64,000 bases of DNA from Streptomyces dioscori (GTDB lineage: Bacteria > Actinomycetota > Actinomycetes > Streptomycetales > Streptomycetaceae). The stretch lies in contig NZ_KZ679054.1 of the NCBI RefSeq assembly GCF_003024195.1, forward strand, positions 124,001 to 188,000, in the 5' to 3' direction. The notes below the pieces were generated by a model. It worked only from the letters and a program-made list of their open reading frames with translations. It was not told the DNA's origin and searched no databases. Shown piece after piece: positions 54,163 to 63,049 of this stretch. The translations under genes were made by a program, and so were the position numbers. Numbering within the stretch: position 1 is the first letter of the stretch; every line of letters begins with the position of its first letter.

Positions 54163-55431
54163 GTGGCCAAAAGCTCTGCCAGCGTGCCGTTGTATCTGGA
54201 CCGGGAAGTACCCGGCCTGATCGTGAAGTTCGGCGACTACCCGCTCCATCACGGCGGAGTGGGCGCGATCCGCAGCCTGGGACGGCTGGGGGTCCCGATG
54301 TACGCGATCACCGAGGACAGATACACGCCCGCCGCGGTCTCGCGCCATCTGCGGCGCGCGTTCGTCTGGCCGACCACGGGGACGGAGCGGACGGAGCGGC
54401 TCGTCGAGGGGCTGCTGGGTGTCGGGCGCCGGATCGGCCGCCCCGCGGTCCTCGTCCCGACCGACGAGGAGGCCGCGGTCCTGATCGCCGAGCACCAGGC
54501 CGAGCTCACGGGAAACTTCCTGTTCCCCAGGGTGGCGGCCGGGCTGCCCCGGCGCCTGGCCAGCAAACAGGGACTGCACGAACTCTGCGTCGAGCACGGC
54601 GTACCCAGCCCGGCGGCGGCGTTCCCGGAGTCGTACGGGGAGATCGAGGACTTCGCGGCGAAGGCGAGGTTCCCGATCGTGGCCAAGAACCGTGAGGCGT
54701 TCGTGCGCCGCGCGCGGCCCGCCGTGCACGGGACGACCCGCATCACCACCCAGGAGGGCCTGTTACGGCTCGCCCGCGACTGGGGCGAGCGGCCCGGCGT
54801 GATCCTGCAGGAGTATCTGCCCCGGGAGGACGCCGAGGACTGGATCGTGCACGCCTACTTCGACGCGGACTCGGCGCCGCTCGCGATGTTCACCGGCGTC
54901 AAGGTCCGCTCCTGGCCCCCGCACGCGGGCATGACGGCGAACGCGTACGTCGTCGACAACCCGGAACTGGCCGACCTGGCCGCGCGGTTCATCAAACAGA
55001 TCGGCTTCAGCGGCGTCATCGACCTCGACCTGCGCTTCGACCGCCGCGACGGCCGGTACAAACTGCTCGACTTCAATCCGCGGATGGGCGCCCAGTTCCG
55101 GCTCTTCGAGAACGAGTCGGGGATCGACGTCATCCGCGCCATGCATTTGGATCTGACCGGCCGGGCCGTCCCGGAGGGGGAACAGCTCGCCGGCCGCCGC
55201 TACATCGTGGAGAACATCGACCTGCCCGCCCTGCTCGCGTACCGCCGCAGCGGCTATACGACTCCGCACGCTCCCGACCGCCCGAGCGGTACGGAGCTGG
55301 CGTGGCTGGCGGCGGACGACCTGCGGCCGTTCTTCACGATGCTGGCGCGCTTCGTACGGCCCGGCGCGAAGCATCTGTACCAGCTGTGGAGGGACGGTCG
55401 CGGCGCCCGCGTGGCCCCGGGCCACCGATGA
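54163..55431 (+). CDS. ATP-grasp ligase (carboxylate-amine ligase / D-Asp ligase-like)
   Basis: 422 aa from GTG at 54163 (VAKSSASVPLYLDREVPGLIVKFGDYPLHHGG), with GGGGGGA just upstream; GTG 54151 is an alternative. Preatp-grasp domain at 1-120, then ATP-grasp: FPIVAKNREAFVRRA (nucleotide Lys), VILQEYLPREDAEDWIVHAYFDADSAP and VIDLDLRFDRRDGRYKLLDFNPRMGAQF (Mg-binding Asp/Asn). The family forms amide bonds between a carboxylate and an amine through an acyl-phosphate, often in small peptide or cell-wall modification. Codon 201 is TTA (54763-54765), so expression may depend on bldA. The FAD oxidoreductase gene lies 150 bp downstream. Confidence 0.87.
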   Translation: MAKSSASVPLYLDREVPGLIVKFGDYPLHHGGVGAIRSLGRLGVPMYAITEDRYTPAAVSRHLRRAFVWPTTGTERTERLVEGLLGVGRRIGRPAVLVPTDEEAAVLIAEHQAELTGNFLFPRVAAGLPRRLASKQGLHELCVEHGVPSPAAAFPESYGEIEDFAAKARFPIVAKNREAFVRRARPAVHGTTRITTQEGLLRLARDWGERPGVILQEYLPREDAEDWIVHAYFDADSAPLAMFTGVKVRSWPPHAGMTANAYVVDNPELADLAARFIKQIGFSGVIDLDLRFDRRDGRYKLLDFNPRMGAQFRLFENESGIDVIRAMHLDLTGRAVPEGEQLAGRRYIVENIDLPALLAYRRSGYTTPHAPDRPSGTELAWLAADDLRPFFTMLARFVRPGAKHLYQLWRDGRGARVAPGHR

Positions 55432-55516
55432 CCGCGGCCGGTCCGTGACGGCCCGGCGGAGCGGGGGAGCGGGGGAGACGTAGGCCCGCAGCCGTGGAGG
55501 GCGGGTGCGGGGTGAC

Positions 55517-55548
55517 CACGGAAGCACGGAAGCACGGAAGCACGGAAT
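55517..55548. repeat. 8-bp tandem repeat before the FAD gene
   Basis: Four contiguous units of CACGGAAG (the last is CACGGAAT) from 55517 to 55548, between the ATP-grasp and FAD genes. Probably slippage; it may alter spacing in the leader. Confidence 0.8.
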
Positions 55549-55581
55549 GGCGAAGTGGCGTTCTGGGGAGGGGACTTCGTG

Positions 55582-56787
55582 ATGGAGCCGGTGGCAGTGA
55601 TCGGTGCCGGGCCTTTCGGCCTGTCCACCGCCGCGCATCTGAGGGCGCGCGGCATTCCGGTACGGGTGTTCGGTGAACCCATGGTGAGCTGGCGGGCGAA
55701 CATGCCCGAGGGGATGCTCCTCAAGTCGACCCCGGCCGCATCGAACATCGACGCCCCGCAGCCGGGGCACGACCTCGTCGACTACTGCGACGCGGCGGGC
55801 ATTCCGCGCCTGGTCACGGACGAGGACATCGTCCCGGTCGAGACGTTCGTCGCGTACGGGGAGTGGTTCCGGCAGCGGCTCGTGCCGGAACTGGAACGGG
55901 TGCGCGTCGTCTCGGTCGACCGCCGGGCCGACCTGCGGGGCTTCGAACTCAAGCTGGACTCGGGGGAGGTGTTCACCACGCGGGCGGTCGTCGTGGCCAC
56001 CGGTCTGTCCGGGCTCGCGCATCTGCCCCGCGAACTGGCCGTGGCCGCGCCCGACGGGCCGGCGCCCACCGGTCCGGTCTCGCACAGCTCGCAACTGCAC
56101 GACCTGTCACGGTTCTCCGGCCGGGAACTGATCGTCGTCGGCGCGGGCCAGTCCGCCCTGGAGACGGCGGCGCTCGCCGCCGAGACAGGCGCACAGGTGC
56201 GCGTGGTGGCGCGCGGAAAGAGGTCTGTCGACTTCGGCGCGCCCCCGTGGCAGCAGCCGCTGCTGCGCCCCGAGTCGCCCTTCGGCCGGGCCTGGTCGCT
56301 GTGGGCGCTCACCTACTACCCGCACCCCTACCGTCATCTGCCCCCGGCGGTCAGGCACTTCCTGGTCCGCCGTGTCCTCGGCCCTCTCGGCGCCTGGTGG
56401 CTGCGCGACCGGTTCGAGGGAAAGGTGCAGGTGAGCGAGGTGGCGCGGATCCTCCGCGCCTCCGGGGAGACCGCCGGGCGGCCTGCCCTCACCGTCCGGA
56501 CCCTCGGCGGCCGCATCGAGGAACTGTCCGCGGACCACATCGTCGCCGCCACCGGCTACCGCGTCGACCTCGCCGCGATGGACTTCCTCGGCCATGAGCT
56601 GCGGACACGGCTGGCCGTCAGCCGCGGGACACCGAGGCTGGGCGCCGGATTCAGCTCCTCCGTGCCCGGTCTGTACTTCACGGGGCTGCCGGCCGCGGCC
56701 TCGTACGGACCGGTGATGCGGTTCGTGTGCGGGACGGAGTTCGCCTCGCCGCGGCTGGTCCGGCATCTGGCGGCACGGTACCGCTGA
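55582..56787 (+). CDS. FAD/NAD(P)-dependent monooxygenase-like protein
   Basis: 401 aa from ATG at 55582, with GGGGAGGGG eight bases upstream. The first Rossmann motif is EPVAVIGAGPFGLSTAAHLRARGIPVRVFG. A second GxGxxG for NAD(P) is ELIVVGAGQSALETAALAAETGAQVRVVAR. The ATG-type motif is HIVAATGYRVDLAAMDFL. The family includes flavin-containing and N-hydroxylating monooxygenases of the lysine/ornithine type. It is paired with the ATP-grasp ligase upstream; one may hydroxylate or oxidise the substrate or product of the other, but that is inference. No signal peptide, cytoplasmic. Confidence 0.87.
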   Translation: MEPVAVIGAGPFGLSTAAHLRARGIPVRVFGEPMVSWRANMPEGMLLKSTPAASNIDAPQPGHDLVDYCDAAGIPRLVTDEDIVPVETFVAYGEWFRQRLVPELERVRVVSVDRRADLRGFELKLDSGEVFTTRAVVVATGLSGLAHLPRELAVAAPDGPAPTGPVSHSSQLHDLSRFSGRELIVVGAGQSALETAALAAETGAQVRVVARGKRSVDFGAPPWQQPLLRPESPFGRAWSLWALTYYPHPYRHLPPAVRHFLVRRVLGPLGAWWLRDRFEGKVQVSEVARILRASGETAGRPALTVRTLGGRIEELSADHIVAATGYRVDLAAMDFLGHELRTRLAVSRGTPRLGAGFSSSVPGLYFTGLPAAASYGPVMRFVCGTEFASPRLVRHLAARYR

Positions 56788-57006
56788 ACCCGGGGCGCGG
56801 GCGCGCTCGATGGGAGCGCGCGCGGGCGCACGCGGGCGGTCTGGAGGGGGCGTGAATCAGGTCGGCACGGTGGCCGATATGTCATGGGATCGGCCTGAAC
56901 TCCAGGGGTCTGCTGGGGCCCGCGACGACGCGTGGGGTGGTCGAGGTGCCGGACGACGTCCGGTTCCCGTCGAGTCGCTGGGGGATTCGATCCGTATTCT
57001 CTGATC

Positions 57007-57888
57007 ATGGCCCCACCGATTGCATATTCACTCATCGCCACTGACCTGGACGGGACGCTGCTGCGCGGCGACGACACCCTCTCGGACCGGTCGCGCGCGG
57101 CGCTGGCGATGGCGGTCGGGGCAGGCGCCCGGCACCTCGTGGTGACGGGGCGCCCCGCGCCGCGCGTACGGCCGCTGCTGGACGAACTCGGCAGCCAGGG
57201 GCTCGCGGTGTGCGGACAGGGCGCGCAGTTGTACGACGCCGGCGCGGACCGCATGGTGTGGTCCGTCACGCTCGAACGTGAGCTGGCCGAGGTGGCTCTC
57301 GGCAAGATCGAGGCGGAGGTCGGCGAGGTGTACGCGGCCGTCGACCAGGACGGAGTCGACGGACTCACGCTCATCGAGCCGGGTTACGAGATGCCCCACC
57401 CGACGCTGCCGGCGGTACGGGTGCTGCGGCGCGACGATCTGTGGACCCAGCCCATCAGCAAGGTGCTGCTGCGGCATCCCCTGCTCTCCGACGACGAGTT
57501 GGCGTCGGCCGCGCGTGGAGCGGTCGGTTCTCTCGCCACCGTGACGATGTCCGGGCCCGGTACCGTCGAACTCCAGCCATGCGGCATCACGAAGGCCACG
57601 GGCCTCGCCCTCGCCGCCGGCCGGCTGGGCCTGACGTCGGCGCAGACCATCGCCTTCGGGGACATGCCGAACGACATCCCGATGTTCGACTGGGCCGCGC
57701 GCGGGGTCGCGATGGCCAACGCGCATCCCGAACTCAAGTCCGTCGCCGACGAGATCACCCTCTCGAACGAGGACGACGGCATCGCGGTGGTCCTGGAGCG
57801 CATGTTCTCCGGCGACCGGACCGGCCGGACGGGCCCCCGTGTCGGCCGGCAGGCCGGTCCGGGGACCCGGGCGAGCGTCGGTCAGTAG
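57007..57888 (+). CDS. Cof-type HAD phosphatase
   Basis: 293 aa. HAD motif I SLIATDLDGTLLRGDD (Asp nucleophile and Asp acid/base), motif II HLVVTGRP, motif III Lys in CGITKATGLAL and motif IV AFGDMPNDIPMF with a C2b cap between. Members dephosphorylate sugar phosphates or flavin precursors; the substrate is not predictable. The ATG at 57007 follows a -10-like TATTCT (56995-57000) by six bases and has no ribosome-binding site, so a leaderless transcript is likely. Its end overlaps the convergent transglycosylase gene by 7 bp. Confidence 0.9.
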   Translation: MAPPIAYSLIATDLDGTLLRGDDTLSDRSRAALAMAVGAGARHLVVTGRPAPRVRPLLDELGSQGLAVCGQGAQLYDAGADRMVWSVTLERELAEVALGKIEAEVGEVYAAVDQDGVDGLTLIEPGYEMPHPTLPAVRVLRRDDLWTQPISKVLLRHPLLSDDELASAARGAVGSLATVTMSGPGTVELQPCGITKATGLALAAGRLGLTSAQTIAFGDMPNDIPMFDWAARGVAMANAHPELKSVADEITLSNEDDGIAVVLERMFSGDRTGRTGPRVGRQAGPGTRASVGQ

Positions 57889-58598
57889 GCGCCGAAGACG
57901 TTGTCGATCGAGCCGTAGCGCGCGGCGGCGTAGTTGCACGCCGCCGTGATGTTGGCGACCGGGTCGAAGGGGTCCAGCGACGTCCCGGTCACGTGGTACG
58001 CCGAGAAGGTCGGGTCGATGACCTGCAGAAGCCCCTTCGAGGGCGTACCGGCGACCGCGTTGGAGTCCCAGTTGTTCATGGCCTGCGGGTTGCCCGACGA
58101 CTCGCGGATGATGTTGCGGTGGATGCCGTCGTAGGTGCCCGGGATGCCCTGCTGGGCCATGACGTCCAGGGACTGCCTGATCCAGCCGTCGAGGTCGTCC
58201 GTGTAGGTCTTCGCCGAGGCCGGGGTGACGGCCGACGCCGTGGACGCCTTGGACGCGGTGGCCGTCTTCGCCGAGGTCCCGCCGTTCTTGGTGCCCACGG
58301 TCAGCTTGAGGCCCGGCCGGATGACCCCCGGGTCGTCTCCGATGACCGCGCGGTTGGCCTTGTAGAGCTTCTTCCAGTCGCCCGAGGTGTGCGCCTTGGC
58401 GATCTTGGACAGGGTGTCGCCCTGGACCACCTTGTAGGTGACCAGCGAGACCTGCGGGACCGCGTCCGGGGTGGCGGCCTGGGCGCCGGTGGCTCCCACG
58501 AGGGGGAGCGCGAGTGCGGCTCCGCCCGTGCCGGCGGCGACGATGCCACGGGTGAGGGTGCTGTTCCTGGGACGGCGGTGCTTGCCTCGTGCGGGCAT
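57882..58598 (-). CDS. LysM lytic transglycosylase (SLT fold), riboswitch controlled
   Basis: 238 aa from ATG at 58598 (MPARGKHRRPRNSTL), with AGAGGA eight bases upstream. The signal peptide ends after ATGAQA. The LysM domain (about 55-105: VTYKVVQGDTLSKIAKAHTSGDWKKLYKANRAVIG) binds peptidoglycan. The catalytic domain (about 150-238) has the catalytic Glu in IHRNIIRESSGNPQAMNNWDSNA and the SKGLLQVIDPTFSAY motif of SLT-type enzymes. It should cleave glycan strands in wall remodelling or resuscitation. Its leader is a c-di-AMP riboswitch (58608-58796). Confidence 0.9.
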   Translation of the reverse strand: MPARGKHRRPRNSTLTRGIVAAGTGGAALALPLVGATGAQAATPDAVPQVSLVTYKVVQGDTLSKIAKAHTSGDWKKLYKANRAVIGDDPGVIRPGLKLTVGTKNGGTSAKTATASKASTASAVTPASAKTYTDDLDGWIRQSLDVMAQQGIPGTYDGIHRNIIRESSGNPQAMNNWDSNAVAGTPSKGLLQVIDPTFSAYHVTGTSLDPFDPVANITAACNYAAARYGSIDNVFGAY

Positions 58599-58607
58599 GG
58601 CGAATGT

Positions 58608-58796
58608 CCTCTCCGGCGCCTGCGAGGTGAGCTGTCGGGTTCGGGCGGGAGATGCCCGGCCGCGTGGGGTGCGCGACTTGACCCCTAGCCGTTCCGAATG
58701 ACGGACCGGCGGCTTACCTGGGTCCCCCGCTCCTGCCGTACGCGAGTGAATGGGTGACTGGGGATTCCGGGCGGCGGCAGGATTAGGCGATCCGTC
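58608..58796 (-). ncRNA. c-di-AMP (ydaO-yuaA) riboswitch
   Basis: Read on the minus strand, the leader contains GGATCGCCTAATCC, GCGGGGGACCCAGGTAAGCC, CTAGGGGTCAAG and the 3' block CCCGAACCCGACAGCTCACC (plus 58626-58645). CTCGCAGGCGCCGGAGAGGA follows, ending at the ribosome-binding site of the transglycosylase gene. These are the conserved segments of streptomycete ydaO elements, as in the rpfA leader. c-di-AMP binding normally turns the downstream wall hydrolase off. Confidence 0.85.
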
Positions 58797-59095
58797 CGGA
58801 GTGACGTGAACGTATGCGAGAGCACATGCCGTGAACAAGCCCCGAATTCGCGCAGCGACGGCTATGAACTGCCATGTCGGGCGAATATCTCTTGATCAAA
58901 ACGGAAGGCGAAGTTCAACTTGCTTTCCGCAAAGGGAAATCGACAGGACCGGCGAAATGATCACCGCGCGCGGGCGTGACTCAATTCACTGGCGCGGGCG
59001 GCCAATGTCCATAAAAAAGGTGATACGCAATATTCTGCGGCTGCCGGATACCAGCCGCCGTGGGCGGTTCCAGTGGTGCGTGAACCCGCCCCGGC
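58797..59095. other. Promoter region upstream of the riboswitch, no gene
   Basis: About 300 bp of AT-richer sequence between the riboswitch and the end of the CocE/NonD hydrolase gene. It must contain the promoter of the riboswitch transcript. AT-rich tracts such as CATAAAAAAGG near 59010 are visible, but I cannot fix a -35/-10 pair. No coding frame is supported. Confidence 0.45.
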
Positions 59096-61192
59096 TCATC
59101 CAGCCGTACGCGGAATCCTTTTCTCCCAGGTGCGGTGGAACGCCACTTCGTCGCCGTCCTTGCAGATCACTTCGTTCGAGGTGATGAAGTCCGTCTCGTC
59201 GCAGGTGATTTCGGAGTGCGTCTCGACACTCGCGTCCCACGGCATTTCCGGCCGGTGCAGTCGGACGGACCAGTCGGACCGGGTACGTGCGGACAACGGG
59301 TCGGACTCATTGATCGTGTACGTCTCCAGCGCGTCCTCGGTGAATTCGAGACCGTCCGGATAGACGCGGGTGCCGCCGTACCGCGGATCCACTTCCAGGC
59401 GCCATTCGCCCTTGGCGACATCGCGGACCACGAGGCGTTCGGGGCGCGGCTCGTCCAGCGTGGCGGGGAAGTTGACGCCCAGTGGAGCCGACTGCTCCGG
59501 TTCCTCGAAGGCGATGGAGGGGTCCGACTCCTGGGCGCGGAGCGGGAGTTCCAGCACGCTGCCCGACGGAGTGAGGGTGAAGCCCGCCTCCGAGCCCGGC
59601 TGGGGCCAGATCCACGGCCAGTACGCGGAGGAGACGGCGAGCCGGATGCGGTGGCCCGGCGGGAAGGCGTGGCCGATGCCGTTCAGTTCGAAGAGCACCT
59701 CCTCCGTAGAGCCCGGTTCCCAGGGAACCACCTGGTCACGACCATGACGGGCTGTCAGGTTCAGGACGCCTCGGGTGACGAGGGTCGAGGCGCCGTCGGG
59801 GGCCACGTCGCACAGACGGGCCACTACTTGTCCACGTTCCGCCGCGGAGGTGAGCCTCAGGCGCACGCGCGGGCGGCCCAGTACCCAGATCTCCTCCGGG
59901 ACCTCGAACTCGAAGCACACCGACCGCGCGTCCTCCTCCCGCTGGTCCGGCGGCAGGTCGGCCTCGTTGCCGAACGGGAAGAAGCGGCCCGCGTCCAGCC
60001 CGGTGTGCTGGGGGGAGCGCACCACCACTGGGGCGCCCTGGAGCGCGTACGGGACGTGGGCGACCAGGGGGGAGGGCCAGGCGTGGTCGCCGACCCAGCG
60101 GCCGGGCAGCACCGGGTACACCGTCGCGGGCGGGTGCGAGTCGCTGACGTACGAGCGCAGCAGCGGCTCGGACATCACCCCGGAGCCGGAGCCGGAGCTG
60201 GAGCCAGAGCCGGTGCTGGAGCCAGAGCCGGTGCTGCTGCCGGTGCCGGTGCCGGTGCCGGTGCCCGTCTCGGCGTCGGCGTCGGTGTCGGTGTCCTTCA
60301 GCCAGTGGTCCCACCAGCGCAGCGTCTCCTGGAGGAAGCCGATGGCGGGGCCCGGCGGCAGCCCCCGGTCCGGGTACTGGTGCGACCAGGGCCCGATCAG
60401 GCCCCGTACGCGGTCCGGCGGGAGGTGTTCCACGAGGCGCAGCACGGTGTCCCGGTACGGGTCGTGCCAGCCGCCGACCGCGAGCACGGCCGCGCGGATC
60501 GCCGAGTAGTCCTCGCAGACGCTGCCGCGCCGCCACTGCTCGTCCCTCGTCTGGTGGGAGAGCCAGGTGTGCAGGAACGGATCGACCGACTCCAGCCGTT
60601 CCACCCACAGGTCCCGCCAGGACGCGCCCACGTACGCGGGGTCGGGCGGGCGCGACACGAACGCGAGCATGGTCGCCGCCCACGCGTGCATGTCGACGGC
60701 GAGTACGGAACCACCCATGTAGTGCACGTCGTTGTCGTAGCGGTCGTCCGAGGAGCAGACGGTGACGACCGCCTTGAGGGGCTCGGGCGCGAGGGCCGCG
60801 ATCTGGAGGGAGTTGAAGCCGCCCCAGGAGATGCCGAACATACCGACCTTGCCGGAGCACCAGGGTTGCGCGGCGAGCCAGTCGACGACCTCGACCCCGT
60901 CGGCCAGTTCCGTCGCGGAGTACTCGTCGCCCGGCAGGCCCTCGGAGTTGCCGTGCCCGCGGACGTCCACGCGCACGGAGGCGTAGCCGTGGCCCGCGTA
61001 CCAGGGGTGGCGCTGCCGGTCGCGCGGGGCGGTCCAGTCGGTCAGCCGGTAGGGGAGGTATTCGAGCAGGGCCGGTACGGGTTCGCCGCCGAGCGGACGC
61101 CACACGCGCGCGTAGAGCTTGGTTCCGTCCCTGAGGGGAATGCGGATGTCCTCGTGAAACGTCTCGCAGGGGAAGGACGTACGGATGCGCAT
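59096..61192 (-). CDS. CocE/NonD-family alpha/beta hydrolase
   Basis: 698 aa from ATG at 61192, with GAGGTGA five bases upstream. The X-Pro dipeptidyl peptidase (S15)/cocaine esterase family core includes IPLRDGTKLYARVWRPLGGEPVPALLEYLPYR, VRVDVRGHGNSEG, the nucleophile elbow GKVGMFGISWGGFNSL and the His region LIGPWSHQYPDRG. The C-terminal jelly-roll domain is at about 450-690. A low-complexity insertion (DTDTDADAETGTGTGTGTGSSTGSGSSTGSGSS) at about 299-336 comes from repeats at 60176-60297 and is not part of the family. Likely an intracellular esterase or dipeptidyl peptidase. It follows the peptide transporter by 10 bp, suggesting peptide use. Confidence 0.9.
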   Translation of the reverse strand: MRIRTSFPCETFHEDIRIPLRDGTKLYARVWRPLGGEPVPALLEYLPYRLTDWTAPRDRQRHPWYAGHGYASVRVDVRGHGNSEGLPGDEYSATELADGVEVVDWLAAQPWCSGKVGMFGISWGGFNSLQIAALAPEPLKAVVTVCSSDDRYDNDVHYMGGSVLAVDMHAWAATMLAFVSRPPDPAYVGASWRDLWVERLESVDPFLHTWLSHQTRDEQWRRGSVCEDYSAIRAAVLAVGGWHDPYRDTVLRLVEHLPPDRVRGLIGPWSHQYPDRGLPPGPAIGFLQETLRWWDHWLKDTDTDADAETGTGTGTGTGSSTGSGSSTGSGSSSGSGSGVMSEPLLRSYVSDSHPPATVYPVLPGRWVGDHAWPSPLVAHVPYALQGAPVVVRSPQHTGLDAGRFFPFGNEADLPPDQREEDARSVCFEFEVPEEIWVLGRPRVRLRLTSAAERGQVVARLCDVAPDGASTLVTRGVLNLTARHGRDQVVPWEPGSTEEVLFELNGIGHAFPPGHRIRLAVSSAYWPWIWPQPGSEAGFTLTPSGSVLELPLRAQESDPSIAFEEPEQSAPLGVNFPATLDEPRPERLVVRDVAKGEWRLEVDPRYGGTRVYPDGLEFTEDALETYTINESDPLSARTRSDWSVRLHRPEMPWDASVETHSEITCDETDFITSNEVICKDGDEVAFHRTWEKRIPRTAG

Positions 61193-61202
61193 GGGTGTCA
61201 CC

Positions 61203-62726
61203 TCAGTGGACGGGGTGCATCGTGCGGCGCAGCCAGGGCGCCGCGGCGATCACGAGCAGACCGGCGGCCACGGCGATCGCGCCGTTGACACCGAAGTAGG
61301 CGGGCTTGGAGACGTCGTCGTAGAGCTTCACGGTCTGGGCCTGGATGCCGTTGGCGAGGGCCAGCGAGAGGAACCAGAGGGACATGGTCTGGCTGGCGAA
61401 GGCCTTCGGGGCGAGCTTCGTGGTGGCCGACATGCCGGAGGTCTCCAGGAGGATGTCGCCGAGCCCCAGCAGGAAGTACGAGCCGACGATCCACCAGACG
61501 GACATCAGGTAGTCGTCGCCGTCGTGGCCGGAGGTCGGCAGCACCATCAGCAGGAACGACAGCCCGCCGAGCACCACTCCGAACGCGATCTTGTTGGAGG
61601 CGTGCGGCTGGCGGTGCCCCATCCGCACCCACAGCGCGGCCACCACGGGGGCCAGCGCGACCTCGAAGGCGCCCAGGGCGGACGCGTACCAGCCGGCCGG
61701 GAACTCGAAGCCGAGGATCGTCGTCTCGGCGTTCGACGCGGCCAGCAGGATCATCGTCGAGTACGCCTGGAAGAGGATGAAGTTGAAGACCGTGGACGCC
61801 AGGAAGAGGACGATGTACGGGCGCAGCCGGCCCCGTTCCCCGGCGGTCACCCTCGGACTCCTGAACATCACCGTGAAGTAGACGACCGGCGCGATCACCG
61901 AGATCAGGGTGAGCAGGTCCACGAAGCGGTCCATGGTGAGCACTCCGGAGAGGGCCAGTACGACCGCGAGGACGGCCGCGGCCAGGAGCCCCAGGACGAT
62001 CAGCCGGACCGCGCGGCGCATGGCGCGGGGCGGCAGCGCGAACTCGGCCGCCTGTCTGCGTCCGGCCAGGTGACGGCGGCCCGCGACGTACTGGATGAGG
62101 CCGAGGGTCATGCCGACGGCCGCGGCGGAGAAGCCCCAGTGCCAGCCCCGGTGGTCGCCCAGCCAGCCGGTGATCAGCGGGCCCGCGAAGGCGCCCGTGT
62201 TGATGGCCATGTAGTAGAGCGCGAAACCGGCGTCGCGGCGGTCGTCGTCGGTGCGGTAGAGCTTGCCGACCATGGTGGCGACGTTCGGCTTGAGCAGGCC
62301 CGTGCCCGCGCTGATCAGACCGAGGCCGGCCCAGGTGGCCGCCGCGGTGGGCACCGCCATCGCGTAGTGGCCGCAGGCGATCAGGATCCCGCCCCACAGG
62401 ACCGCCCGGTACGAGCCGAGGACCCGGTCGGCGAGCCAGCCGCCGGCCACCGAGACCAGGTAGACCAGCGTCCCGTACGCGGCCGACACGGAGGCGGCCG
62501 TTCCGGCGGACATGCCCATGCCTCCGTGGGCGACCGTGTCCGCGAAGTACAGGACGAGGATCGCCTGCATCCCCAGGAACGAGAAGCGCTCCCACACCTC
62601 AAGTCCGGAGAGGGTGAGCAGGCCCCTGGGCTGGCCGAGGAAGGCGTGGTCGTCGGCGGCGTCCGGAGGCTCGTCCCCGGGCTCCGGATCAGGTGCGGAA
62701 CCGGTGTCGATCGCACTGTGGGACAA
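61203..62726 (-). CDS. POT-family proton-dependent peptide transporter
   Basis: 507 aa, TTG start at 62726 (LSHSAIDTG, moderate confidence). About 14 membrane helices with the POT signatures GLEVWERFSFLGMQAILVLYF (ExxER-like), GTGLLKPNVATMVGKLY and FALYYMAINTGAFAGPLITGWLGD (the F/Y-x-x-IN-x-G motif). It imports di- and tripeptides with protons. Cotranscribed with the CocE/NonD hydrolase downstream, which could cleave the peptides taken up. Divergent from the polyprenyl synthase gene. Confidence 0.92.
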   Translation of the reverse strand: MSHSAIDTGSAPDPEPGDEPPDAADDHAFLGQPRGLLTLSGLEVWERFSFLGMQAILVLYFADTVAHGGMGMSAGTAASVSAAYGTLVYLVSVAGGWLADRVLGSYRAVLWGGILIACGHYAMAVPTAAATWAGLGLISAGTGLLKPNVATMVGKLYRTDDDRRDAGFALYYMAINTGAFAGPLITGWLGDHRGWHWGFSAAAVGMTLGLIQYVAGRRHLAGRRQAAEFALPPRAMRRAVRLIVLGLLAAAVLAVVLALSGVLTMDRFVDLLTLISVIAPVVYFTVMFRSPRVTAGERGRLRPYIVLFLASTVFNFILFQAYSTMILLAASNAETTILGFEFPAGWYASALGAFEVALAPVVAALWVRMGHRQPHASNKIAFGVVLGGLSFLLMVLPTSGHDGDDYLMSVWWIVGSYFLLGLGDILLETSGMSATTKLAPKAFASQTMSLWFLSLALANGIQAQTVKLYDDVSKPAYFGVNGAIAVAAGLLVIAAAPWLRRTMHPVH

Positions 62727-63049
62727 GATCCACCACTTCCCGCACCACTTCCTGAAAAGCCATCCTCTTCCAGGAGGTATCCGTCAGTTGTCAGTCATAT
62801 CGGCAGATCACGAACATACCTCCCGTGGTCCGATACCGCCCGGCCTGACCGAAGGGGCAAAAGGGATCAGCCGGCGGGTGTCCGGCAGGGTGGTGGCGGG
62901 TGACGGGCGGGCGCTCATCGTGATCGAAAGACGACCGGATACGCTGACTTGAGTGCCAGCAGCGACACATCGACAAACACCCACAGCACAGAGCACACCC
63001 AGAGCATCCAGAGACCGCCGTTGAGAGCGTCAGCAGACAGGAGACCCTC
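62727..63049. other. Divergent promoter region, no gene
   Basis: 323 bp between the peptide transporter and polyprenyl synthase genes. It contains an inverted pair GGAGGTAT (62773-62780) / ATACCTCC (62816-62823), separated by 35 bp. The CAGGAGA ribosome-binding site of the synthase gene is also here. No coding frame seen. Confidence 0.5.

Noticed and set aside
59135..61288. A 717-codon plus-strand frame opposite the CocE/NonD hydrolase
   Set aside because: Antisense shadow with Gly/Ala/Arg repeats. The minus strand has the GISWGG nucleophile and the other family motifs.
62773..62823. Inverted GGAGGTAT / ATACCTCC pair between the POT and polyprenyl synthase genes
   Set aside because: Arms of only 8 bp at 35-bp spacing can occur by chance. 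Noted, but not called an operator.
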